In this document: positions 8,838-16,642 of the stretch, piece after piece | Numbering within the stretch: the first letter of the stretch is position 1 | Layout: each line of letters opens with the position of its first letter | From: Streptomyces shenzhenensis | GTDB taxonomy: Bacteria; Actinomycetota; Actinomycetes; Streptomycetales; Streptomycetaceae | DNA length: 64,000 nt | Assembly (NCBI RefSeq): GCF_003688995.1 | Contig: NZ_PENI01000027.1 | Coordinates: forward strand, 62,001-126,000 | Direction: 5' to 3' | Notes under the pieces: model-generated | What the model was told of the DNA's origin: nothing | The model's database searches: none | The model's input: only the letters and a program-made list of their open reading frames with translations | Position numbers and translations under genes: made by a program

Positions 8838-9997
8838 TGGCGCCGCCGGAGGAAGGAGCGCCGACGGGCGCGCTGAAGGAGGCCGCCCGGCGCGAGATCG
8901 ACCGGCACGCCGAGAACCTGATCCGGCTGTCCGAGCGGCTGCACGCCGACCCGGAGACGGCCTGGGAGGAACACCGGGCGGCCGCGGCCGTACCGGAACT
9001 GCTCGACCGCGCCGGGTTCGAGGTGACCTCGTCCTACCTGGGCCTGGACACGGCGTTCCTGGCCCGGTTCGGCAGCGGGCCCGTGCGGATCGCGCTGTGC
9101 GCCGAGTACGACGCGCTGCCCGGCCTCGGGCACGCCTGCGGGCACAACCTCATCGCGGCCGGCGCGGTCGGTGCCGCGCTTGGCCTGGCCGCCGTCGCCG
9201 ACGACGCCGGCCTCACCGTCGAGGTCTACGGCACCCCCGCCGAAGAGGGCGGCGGCGGCAAGATCGAGATGCTCGACCGGGGCGCCTTCACCGGCGTCGA
9301 CCTCGCGATGATGGTGCACCCCGCGCCGGTCGACGTCGCCGAGGCCCGCCCGTTCGCCGTCACTCACTCACGCATCTCCTACACCGGCAAGTCCGCACAT
9401 GCCGCGGCCTACCCGGAGACCGGGATCAACGCGGCCGACGCCTTCACGGTGGCCCAGGTCGCCATCGGACTCCTGCGCCAGCAACTGCCGGCCTCGGCCC
9501 GCGTGCACGGCGTGGTGACCCACGCCGGGGACGCCCCGAACGCCATCCCGGAGCGGTCGACCGGACGCTGGTACGTACGGGCCGAGACGCTCGCCGAACT
9601 GGCCGAGCTGGAGCCACGCGTGATGCGGGCCTTCGAGGCGGGCGCCCTGGCCACCGGCTGCGAGCTGGAGATCGAGCCGGAGAGCAAGCCGTACGCGGAG
9701 TTCCGCACGGACGAGACCGCCCTCGGGCACTACCGCGCCAACGCCCTCGCCCTGGGCCGGGAGTTCGCGCCACCGGGCCAGGCGGCCCGCATGAACCGCG
9801 CCTCCACCGACATGGGCAACGTCTCCCAGGCGGTACCGGCCATCCACCCCTACATCGGCATCGGCTCCCTGCCCGCCACCAACCACCAACACGAGTTCGC
9901 CGCGCACTGCGTGGGCGACACGGCACAGCGAGCGCTCCTCGACGGAGCGATCGCACTGGCCTGGACCGGAGTGGACCGCGGCGCGGCGGGCGGGTGA
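8837..9997 (+). CDS. M20-family amidohydrolase (AbgB/IAA-amino acid hydrolase-like)
   Basis: 386-aa metallopeptidase; start at ATG 8837 (TGATG overlap), with a GTG three bases earlier as an alternative. Expected metal ligands are visible: LCAEYDALPGLGHACGHN (Cys and His), GTPAEEGGGGK (Glu pair) and MMVHPAP (His). The internal dimerisation domain follows HSRISYTGKSAHAAAYPETG. Family members cleave N-acyl or aryl amide bonds, such as those of aminobenzoyl-glutamate or indole-acetyl-amino acids. With the monooxygenase, RidA and DUF1028 genes it suggests stepwise breakdown of an amide or N-acyl compound. Cytosolic, no signal peptide. Confidence 0.88.
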   Translation: MAPPEEGAPTGALKEAARREIDRHAENLIRLSERLHADPETAWEEHRAAAAVPELLDRAGFEVTSSYLGLDTAFLARFGSGPVRIALCAEYDALPGLGHACGHNLIAAGAVGAALGLAAVADDAGLTVEVYGTPAEEGGGGKIEMLDRGAFTGVDLAMMVHPAPVDVAEARPFAVTHSRISYTGKSAHAAAYPETGINAADAFTVAQVAIGLLRQQLPASARVHGVVTHAGDAPNAIPERSTGRWYVRAETLAELAELEPRVMRAFEAGALATGCELEIEPESKPYAEFRTDETALGHYRANALALGREFAPPGQAARMNRASTDMGNVSQAVPAIHPYIGIGSLPATNHQHEFAAHCVGDTAQRALLDGAIALAWTGVDRGAAGG

Positions 9998-10022
9998 GCC
10001 ACGGTGTGAGGCATCCGCTTGT

Positions 10023-10056
10023 GACCTCGGACGCCCCTTCGCGAAAGCCCGAGGTC
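10023..10056 (+). terminator. Hairpin closing the amidohydrolase operon
   Basis: GACCTCGG (10023-10030) pairs exactly with CCGAGGTC (10049-10056), 25 nt after the stop. It marks the edge of the core operon; the scrap integrase and toxin island starts beyond it. The 10057-10229 stretch shows no gene I can support. Confidence 0.5.
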
Positions 10057-10229
10057 AGGCGACGCTCCCGTGCGACGCACAGACGACGACGTGATCGATG
10101 TTGGCGGCCAGCACCTGCCCGTCGGAACGCTTGGACGAGGTCGACCGGACGCTGCTGCCCCGGCGTACCGCTCCACGCGCAACGCGCGGTTCTCCGGTCT
10201 CGCCACCGGACGCCATGCAACACCTGCCC

Positions 10230-10615
10230 AGCCTGGGCCTGATGGGATGCCACCGGCCCCGCAAAGTCCGCACCGACACCCACGACTCCGGCGCTTCGAA
10301 CTCCTCACGGCCGACAAAGCCCGCCAACTCCGCAGGCAACACGTGACAGCACAAGGGACACGTGTTCGCCACTCAGCAGGGCAGAGCGACCGACCCGACC
10401 AACCTCACCCACACCTTCATCATGCTCCCCACAAGGCCAGCTTCCATCGCTCGACCGCGACCCCGCTGCTCGAACACGGAGTCGAACTTATCGTGATCAA
10501 GGAACTCCTCGACCACACCCACATCGGCGTCACCGCCACCGTCTACGCCCACGCCCGACTCCGCCTCCACCGCGAAGCCATGACCGCACTCGGCAACGCC
10601 CTCAATCACCCCTGA
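10230..10615 (+). pseudogene. Decayed tyrosine integrase (3' part) of an older integrative element
   Basis: Pieces in more than one frame match the intact integrase at 14889-16196. RRFELLTADKAR (near 10297) matches its RRFEPLTTDEAR. A shifted frame then reads ATDPTNLTHTF near 10390. The last part reads STATPLLEHGVELIVIKELL, then IGVTATVYAHARLRL, matching the box that holds the catalytic His and Tyr in the intact enzyme. The central region with the first catalytic Arg is deleted. At least two frame changes and one deletion make it inactive. It is followed by the same TGCCGTCA repeat pair that follows the intact gene, and then by an immunity gene on the other strand, exactly as the intact copy is. 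Confidence 0.85.
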
Positions 10616-10632
10616 CCCCGCGCACGGGCGCA

Positions 10633-10674
10633 CGGCAACGGCGGCGAACACCCTGGTGTTCGCCGCCGTTGCCG
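10633..10674. terminator. 42-nt perfect palindrome after the integrase remnant
   Basis: Two 20-nt arms (10633-10652 and 10655-10674) are exact reverse complements around CT. The right arm runs into the first TGCCGTCA repeat. It could be a terminator between the remnant and the convergent immunity gene, or part of the integrase arm region. Confidence 0.5.
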
Positions 10675-10690
10675 TCAACTACTGCCGCCA
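10668..10690 (+). repeat. Integrase arm-type repeat, copy 1
   Basis: Octamers TGCCGTCA (10670-10677) and TGCCGCCA (10683-10690), 13 bp start to start. This copy follows the integrase remnant. Related pairs with the same spacing are at 11703 and 16200. Confidence 0.65.
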
Positions 10691-10731
10691 GCACTGTTCA
10701 ATCCCGAGAAAACCGGTACTCCGAGAAGCCG

Positions 10732-10750
10732 GAATTCACCGAAGCGAACC
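10732..10750 (+). repeat. Conserved box between integrase remnant and immunity gene
   Basis: GAATTCACCGAAGCGAACC nearly matches the box at 16262-16281. In both places it begins 41 nt after the arm repeat and lies just before the end of a convergent immunity gene. The function is unknown; it shows that the two junctions share an ancestor. Confidence 0.55.
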
Positions 10751-10776
10751 TTTCAGCCGGAATCAAGGACGTTGCG

Positions 10777-11241
10777 TCACCCCTCTTGAAGCAATTCGCC
10801 CCTGATTTCACGATGAATGAACACCTGATCGCTAACGCTCGTGCGCAGCAGCGACTTCAAACCCTGAATACTCTCAATCGAATTGACTGCCCGCGCTACT
10901 GGAGCTGCAATCTTCTCGACGAGGCCCACTCGAAGATCATCCTCTCCACTCGTCTCCACCGCTTCTCCGGATAGGAGGTCGAGATCTTCGCGAGAAATAG
11001 AGGTGATTGCGTCCGCCCTGAACCTGACGAGACATTTCGACTCCGGGAGCCATCCCGCCTTGACATTGACCGCTGGAGCGAATCCAACATTCACGTAGCA
11101 CGACTCGTTCCAGCGGGACTCCTGGACGCCAACTACACAGTAGAGATCGCCAGACACTCTGTACCAGTTTGCCGACTTCTTTCGAAATCCCAGCGGCTTG
11201 AAGACCTCATTGAGAGCCTCCAGGAGAATCGAGTTAACCAT
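10777..11241 (-). CDS. DUF4304-type immunity protein for the orphan toxin tip
   Basis: 154-aa cytosolic protein. The N-terminal pattern (LNEVFKPLGFRKKSANWYR, then VQESRWNESCYVNVGF) is that of DUF4304 proteins, which commonly occur as immunity proteins beside polymorphic toxins. Its ATG shares one base with the stop of the upstream toxin-tip frame (TGATG), the tight coupling expected of a toxin/immunity pair. Base composition is lower in GC than the chromosome around it, a sign of transfer. It should bind and block the nuclease-like tip encoded at 11241-11609. Confidence 0.7.
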   Translation of the reverse strand: MVNSILLEALNEVFKPLGFRKKSANWYRVSGDLYCVVGVQESRWNESCYVNVGFAPAVNVKAGWLPESKCLVRFRADAITSISREDLDLLSGEAVETSGEDDLRVGLVEKIAAPVARAVNSIESIQGLKSLLRTSVSDQVFIHREIRGELLQEG

Positions 11242-11609
11242 CAGCTGAACCTCTTATACGTATCGAGATGACCAGTCCAGCTCTGACCGGTCATATCCTC
11301 CAACTCGGCGACGTAATTCTGCAACTGTCGCCGCCCCGTCGCCTGGCTGCTCTTCGCGTCCGACTTCAACTCACGCACGACTCGGTTCTTCCAGTCGACC
11401 GCATCAGGCCGGAGCCCGCTCGGAAGCGTGACTTCGAAGTCGTACCCAGCCCCCAGAGCATTCCTGTAGTTCAAGTGCGTCTGGCGCCCACGGGCCGCGT
11501 CCGCATTCTCTCCAGATGTGAACTGCCCCTTCTCGTTACGGGCGACACTGCATCCGTTGCTATTGTGAACGAGGACCGGAGTCTCCCCCGCCAGCACATA
11601 GTACGTGTG
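11241..11609 (-). CDS. Orphan Rhs toxin tip (HINT end plus nuclease-like domain), no own promoter or start
   Basis: The frame opens just after a TAG (11610-11612) with HTYYVLAGETPVLVHNSN, the last 18 residues of a HINT domain. The Rhs protein upstream ends its HINT domain with the same motif, one residue different. About 105 tip residues follow. The segment GLRPDAVDWKNRVVRELKSD has the D...ExK spacing of a restriction-endonuclease-like fold, so a nuclease toxin is likely. There is no signal peptide or Rhs repeats. A GTG at 11597 could start translation but would give a tip without delivery. It reads as a stored or displaced cassette that could become the tip of the Rhs protein by recombination in the shared motif. 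Coupled to the immunity gene by a one-base overlap. Confidence 0.75.
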   Translation of the reverse strand, partial: HTYYVLAGETPVLVHNSNGCSVARNEKGQFTSGENADAARGRQTHLNYRNALGAGYDFEVTLPSGLRPDAVDWKNRVVRELKSDAKSSQATGRRQLQNYVAELEDMTGQSWTGHLDTYKRFS

Positions 11610-11610
11610 C
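11556..11610 (+). repeat. 55-bp direct repeat, left copy (candidate attachment site in HINT codons)
   Basis: Matches 16938-16992 at 48 of 55 positions in the same orientation, with sharp ends on both sides. It encodes, on the minus strand, the end of the HINT domain. At its right end GCACA and TGTGC (11594-11598, 11606-11610) are inverted around 7 bp (TAGTACG), the layout of a tyrosine-recombinase core site. Confidence 0.6.
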
Positions 11611-11625
11611 TAAGCGGACCCCCTC

Positions 11626-11645
11626 GACCTGCTTTTTCGCAGGTC
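11626..11645 (-). terminator. Hairpin downstream of the Nudix gene
   Basis: GACCTGC (11626-11632) and GCAGGTC (11639-11645) pair exactly around a 6-nt loop of T residues and one C. It probably ends the minus-strand regulator-Nudix transcript before the orphan tip. Confidence 0.5.
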
Positions 11646-11700
11646 AAGTGCGGTTTGCTGGTCCGGTGAGGTGCGTGGGTGTCCGTGGTTGTGCGGGGTT

Positions 11701-11723
11701 GTTGCCGTCAGCTACTGCTGTCA
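11701..11723 (+). repeat. Integrase arm-type repeat, copy 2
   Basis: TGCCGTCA (11703-11710) and TGCTGTCA (11716-11723), 13 bp start to start, about 90 bp from the left 55-bp repeat. A direct repeat of the copy after the intact integrase, with two mismatches in 23 bp. Confidence 0.6.
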
Positions 11724-11729
11724 GGCGGT

Positions 11730-12200
11730 TCAGCCCAGGTACGGCTTCTCGCGGTGTTCCAGGAAGTGCTGGAGCCTGAGTCGTTGGGTGTGGTGCATCG
11801 GCAACTGGTCGATCTCTTCGGGCGGTACGAACGGGAGTTCGGTGGACTCGTCGGAGATTGCCAGCTGGCCGCTGGTGATGCGGGCGGTGAAGCAGACGTT
11901 GAACTGGCGTCGGACCTCGCCGTCGGTGTAGGCGATGATGTGTTTCGGGTCGGTGTAGGTGCCGACCAGGCCGGTGATCTCTACGTCGAAGCCGGTCTCT
12001 TCTTTGACTTCGCGGACGGCGGTGCCGGGCAGGGAGTCGGTGAGGTCCATGCCTCCGCCGGGCAGTGCCCATAGGTCGTTGTCGCGGCGGCGCTGGAGGA
12101 GGATGTGCCCGTGGTCGTCGGTGACGACGGCGGATGCGGCGACGACCATGCTGTTCGGCTTGGGTGCGGTGGGGTCGTCGTAGTGCTCGGTGCGGGCCAC
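11730..12200 (-). CDS. Nudix hydrolase, Pif-like protein of the integrative element
   Basis: 156-aa Nudix protein. The Nudix box reads GGMDLTDSLPGTAVREVKEE and then TGF, with the REVKEETGF core intact; the first Glu of the canonical Gx5Ex7REUxEExGU is replaced by Asp. In pSAM2 the Nudix protein Pif blocks entry of a second element copy; the shared context (regulator, RepSA, Xis, Int) suggests the same role here. It lies 3 nt after the stop of the regulator gene on the minus strand, so the two are one transcript, divergent from the replication-integration genes. Enzyme substrate unknown. Confidence 0.75.
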   Translation of the reverse strand: MARTEHYDDPTAPKPNSMVVAASAVVTDDHGHILLQRRRDNDLWALPGGGMDLTDSLPGTAVREVKEETGFDVEITGLVGTYTDPKHIIAYTDGEVRRQFNVCFTARITSGQLAISDESTELPFVPPEEIDQLPMHHTQRLRLQHFLEHREKPYLG

Positions 12201-12203
12201 GGG

Positions 12204-12950
12204 TCAGGCTTCCTCTCGTACGGGGGTTGCCGTCGCCCACACGGCGTCGAAGCTGTCGGCGTAGGTGTCGAACATGCCGCTCGTCTCGTGTCGGCGAAGA
12301 TGCCATACGGGGGCGGCGTAGGCGTTGACGCCCCAGACGTGTGCGTTGACGAGTTGCTGGTCGTCGGCGCGGTAGAGGGAGTTGTAGAGCGTGGTGCTGT
12401 GGGTGCGGACTTCGATGCTGGGGGTGCCGGCGAGCGGCCTGTAGTGCGTGAGCGCGAGGCGGCAGCGGGATTCGATGCCGTGGCCGAACCGCTCCTCTTG
12501 GCCGCGGGCTTGGACGTTGTCGCTGTCGGCATCTCCGATCGCGATGCGGACGGTGCAGCCTTGGGCGGCGCGTTCGGTGAGGAGTTCGTTCAGCCGCGGG
12601 TAGGCCTCGTGGAGGAAGACGGCCGCGTAGACGAGGATGTCGATCCGTTCCCGGGCCTGGGCCATCAGGTCGGTGAACGTCGAGACGGGGATGTCGGCCC
12701 GCTGTTCGTAGAGCGCCACCAGTTCGGGGCTGATGGCGCGGGCGGGGCGGGCCTGGCGGAGCGCCGGCCAGAGTGCGTGCACGTCTTCTCCCAGGGCCTT
12801 GGCCGCATGGAGGGCGGTGGCACGACGCGGGATACGCCCGAGGTTCACCCAGCGCTCGACCGACTTGGGGTCGACCTCGACCTGCTGAGCGAGTGCGGCG
12901 TACGTCCAGCCTCCCGCCGCCATGACGGCTCGTAGTCTCTCGTTCGGCAC
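12204..12950 (-). CDS. HTH regulator with C-terminal DUF5919-like domain
   Basis: 248-aa protein. Start at GTG 12950, with GGGGGAG 4-5 nt upstream; a longer frame is open but lacks a signal. Residues 1-60 hold an XRE-like helix-turn-helix (YAALAQQVEVDPKSVERWVNLG). The rest (ILVYAAVFLHEAYPRLNELL, RIAIGDADSDNV, SIEVRTHSTTLYNSLYRADD) looks like the DUF5919 domain often fused to such HTHs in actinomycetes. It is transcribed away from the rep-xis-int genes and probably controls them from the shared 293-bp region. Weak similarity only to the Pra activator role of pSAM2 by position. Confidence 0.7.
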   Translation of the reverse strand: MPNERLRAVMAAGGWTYAALAQQVEVDPKSVERWVNLGRIPRRATALHAAKALGEDVHALWPALRQARPARAISPELVALYEQRADIPVSTFTDLMAQARERIDILVYAAVFLHEAYPRLNELLTERAAQGCTVRIAIGDADSDNVQARGQEERFGHGIESRCRLALTHYRPLAGTPSIEVRTHSTTLYNSLYRADDQQLVNAHVWGVNAYAAPVWHLRRHETSGMFDTYADSFDAVWATATPVREEA

Positions 12951-12999
12951 GAGTCTCCCCCTTCGCCTCAGGACGGTACTAGGGACGTTCCACATGGTG

Positions 13000-13011
13000 C
13001 AGGACGTCCTG
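13000..13011. promoter_or_regulatory. Palindrome CAGGACGTCCTG, likely operator
   Basis: Perfect 12-bp palindrome between the divergent regulator and rep genes, 50 bp before the regulator start. A related GGGACGTTCC lies at 12982-12991. Probably bound by the element's own HTH regulator. Confidence 0.4.
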
Positions 13012-13060
13012 GAGTGGGGTTTGGTAGAGGTTCCTTCGTCCTGGTGACCGGCATGAGGAT

Positions 13061-13082
13061 CGGTGCCGACCCTGCGGCACCG
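13061..13082. other. Hairpin upstream of rep, candidate replication origin feature
   Basis: CGGTGCCG (13061-13068) and CGGCACCG (13075-13082) pair exactly around 6 nt. HUH initiators nick at or near hairpins, so this may be part of the rolling-circle origin, but an attenuator is equally possible. Confidence 0.3.
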
Positions 13083-13243
13083 ACGGACCCAGGGGCACGC
13101 ATCCACGCCGCCGAGGAGCGTCACCGTGCGAAAGAGCACCACCCCATGTGTTCCCGCCCTGCGACTGGAGGCCCGGTCGCGCACCGCCTCGCCGGGGTGG
13201 TCACGATGACGGCCCCCACCCCGACAGAAGGGACACGCCCCGA

Positions 13244-14661
<1,418 letters not shown>

Positions 14662-14665
<4 letters not shown>

Positions 14666-14889
14666 ACGCGCACGAACCCGCCCCGACCCGGCGGGGACTG
14701 AGTACGCCGGAAGAGCTGCTGACCGTGCCCCAGGTCATGGCCCGCCTCCAGCTCGGCCGCTCCGCCATCTACGACCTGCTCCGCACCCGCCAGCTCGCCT
14801 CGATCACCCTCGGCCGCTCCCGCCGCATCCCCGCCCACGCCCCCACCGACTTCATCCGCACCCGCCTCGACCAGGAAGCCGCTGCCTGA
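14662..14889 (+). CDS. xis: Excisionase / MerR-like DNA-binding protein
   Basis: 75-aa protein with one winged helix-turn-helix: LTVPQVMARLQLGRSAIYDL and then RTRQLASITLGRSRRIP, the usual excisionase layout. It starts at ATGA within the rep stop and ends in TGATG with the integrase start. Expected to bend DNA at the attachment site and favour excision by the integrase next door. Confidence 0.87.
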
Positions 14890-16196
14890 TGACCACGCCC
14901 CGAGACACCAACGCCTCCCTCCGCATGCGTGCCAACGGCGACGGAACCGTCTACCAGCGCAAGGACGGCCGCTGGGAAGCCGCCGGATACGTCCTCGCCC
15001 CCGGCAACACCCGCCGCCGCATCCGCGTCTACGGCACCACCAGGAAGGAGGCCCTGGCCAAGCTCACGGAGAAGATCTCCGCCAGCAACCGCGGCCTCCC
15101 TATCCCGTCTGCGCAGGGCAGCGTGGCCGCGTACCTGACGTACTGGCTCGACGCGGTCGCCGTTCACCAGCTCCGCGAGAACACCCACACCCGCTACACC
15201 GCCGTCACCCGCCTCTACCTCATCCCCGGCCTGGGCAAGAAGAAGCTCGCCAAGCTCACCGCCAAGGACGTCCGCACCTGGCTCAACCAGCTCCGCACCA
15301 CCTGCCAGTGCTGCGTACGCAGCATGGACGCCGGACGTGATGAGCCCCGCTGCTGCGCTGCTGGCACGTGCTGCGCGAGGCGGCTCTCGGCGCTGACCCT
15401 GGCCTACGTGCACTCCGTCCTCAAGTCCGCCCTGGAACACGCGGTACGCGAGGAGGAGATCCCGCGGAACGTCGCCCGCAACGTCCGCACCGGCACACCC
15501 AGACCCCGCCGCTTCGAACCCCTCACCACCGACGAAGCCCGCGAATTCCTGACCGCCGCCGACGGTCACCGGTTGCACGCGCTGTTCGGACTCGCGCTGC
15601 GCACCGGGCTCCGCAAGGGCGAACTCCTCGGCCTGCGCTGGGAAGATCTGGACCTGGTCGGCGGGCTCGCGAGCATCCGCCGTACTCTCCAGCGCACCAA
15701 CTCCGGCGGCCTGACCGCCCTCCCGACCAAGACCAAGAGCTCGGAGCGACGCATCGCCCTGCCGACGCCGTGCCTGCGCTCTCTCGAACAGCACCGCGAC
15801 CGACAACTTCAGGAACGCGAAGCAGCGGGGACGGGCTGGAGGGACAGCGGCTACGTCTTCACCCGCCCCGACGGTGCACCAATCGAAGGGTCCACCCTCA
15901 CCCGACACTTCAACACCCTGCTCCGCCGAGCCGGGCTCCGCCACATCCGCTTCCACGACCTCCGCCACTCGACCGCGACCCTGCTCCTGGAGCAAGGAGT
16001 GGAACTCGTCGTCATCAAGGAGCTGTTGGGGCACGCCCACATCGGCGTCACCGCCACCGTCTACGCCCACGTCCGGCTCCGCCTCCAACGCGACGCCATC
16101 GACCTCCTCGGCCACGCCCTCCGCACCCCCGCCGAGACCCCCGGCAAGCCCGACGACAGCGACGAGCCGCCCCTCTGCACGGTCCCCGTCCGCTGA
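14889..16196 (+). CDS. int: Tyrosine site-specific integrase
   Basis: 435-aa recombinase. An N-terminal arm-binding part (residues 15-60: GDGTVYQRKDGRWEAAGYV) and a core-binding part (80-200) precede the catalytic domain. The active-site set is complete: R242 (TGLRKGELL), K283 region, H356 and R359 (HDLRHSTAT), H382 (LLGHAHIG) and nucleophile Y392 (TVYAHVRL). A Cys/His-rich insertion at about residues 139-162 is unusual. The stop is followed by the arm repeat pair, a terminator, and a box shared with the older integrase remnant. No tRNA gene is near, so the integration site is not a tRNA; the 55-bp repeat in the Rhs gene is the best candidate. Confidence 0.93.
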   Translation: MTTPRDTNASLRMRANGDGTVYQRKDGRWEAAGYVLAPGNTRRRIRVYGTTRKEALAKLTEKISASNRGLPIPSAQGSVAAYLTYWLDAVAVHQLRENTHTRYTAVTRLYLIPGLGKKKLAKLTAKDVRTWLNQLRTTCQCCVRSMDAGRDEPRCCAAGTCCARRLSALTLAYVHSVLKSALEHAVREEEIPRNVARNVRTGTPRPRRFEPLTTDEAREFLTAADGHRLHALFGLALRTGLRKGELLGLRWEDLDLVGGLASIRRTLQRTNSGGLTALPTKTKSSERRIALPTPCLRSLEQHRDRQLQEREAAGTGWRDSGYVFTRPDGAPIEGSTLTRHFNTLLRRAGLRHIRFHDLRHSTATLLLEQGVELVVIKELLGHAHIGVTATVYAHVRLRLQRDAIDLLGHALRTPAETPGKPDDSDEPPLCTVPVR

Positions 16197-16197
16197 C

Positions 16198-16220
16198 GTT
16201 GCCGTCAACTACTGCCGTCA
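16198..16220 (+). repeat. Integrase arm-type repeat, copy 3
   Basis: Two exact TGCCGTCA octamers (16200-16207 and 16213-16220) directly after the integrase stop, 13 bp start to start as in copies 1 and 2. Likely integrase arm-binding sites. Confidence 0.65.
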
Positions 16221-16229
16221 GACACCGCA

Positions 16230-16261
16230 GAGGCCCCATCGGCGACGACCGATGGGGCCTC
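16230..16261. terminator. Strong hairpin between integrase and immunity gene
   Basis: 13-bp perfect stem (16230-16242 with 16249-16261) around CGACGA. It can end both the integrase transcript and the convergent toxin-immunity transcript. Confidence 0.8.
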
Positions 16262-16281
16262 GAATTTCACGAAAGCGAACC
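16262..16281 (+). repeat. Conserved box between integrase and immunity gene
   Basis: Nearly identical to 10732-10750 and, like it, 41 nt after the arm repeat and just before the end of an immunity gene (here 10 nt). Confidence 0.55.
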
Positions 16282-16291
16282 GCTTGGGCGG

Positions 16292-16642
16292 TCAATCAAT
16301 CGCGCCATCGCCTTCTAGGCGCACGAGGACCCCCTCCGGCCCCCCAGTCGCCAGAACGTCTTCCAGTACCTCGCAGATACTGTCAATTCCAGCTTCCCTT
16401 ACAAGTAGGAGGTCGGGACAGTTGAAATATCTGCCGCTGAAGCACTCTCCCGTCCTTTCCCATCGCTTCCAGATGGCATCTACTTCCGCCAAGGTGAGAA
16501 CGGTCGCACTCCATCGCGATCCATCCTCCAGCGTCAGAACCAGGTCAAGATTCGACGCCTCTTCCGGCCTTTGCCCGAGCGCGACCATGAAGAGAGCAGT
16601 GGCGTTACCAATCTCTCTCTGGATCAACGAGTCACCGTCCAT
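16292..16642 (-). CDS. Putative immunity protein for the Rhs toxin tip
   Basis: 116-aa cytosolic protein not matched to a named family by eye. Its ATG overlaps the last 11 nt of the Rhs gene, the usual arrangement for a cognate immunity gene. It is acidic, with a central WSATVLTLAEVDAIWKRWERTG and a Cys in YFNCPDLLL. Lower GC than the chromosome average. Predicted from position to neutralise the RelE/ParE-like tip. Confidence 0.65.
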   Translation of the reverse strand: MDGDSLIQREIGNATALFMVALGQRPEEASNLDLVLTLEDGSRWSATVLTLAEVDAIWKRWERTGECFSGRYFNCPDLLLVREAGIDSICEVLEDVLATGGPEGVLVRLEGDGAID

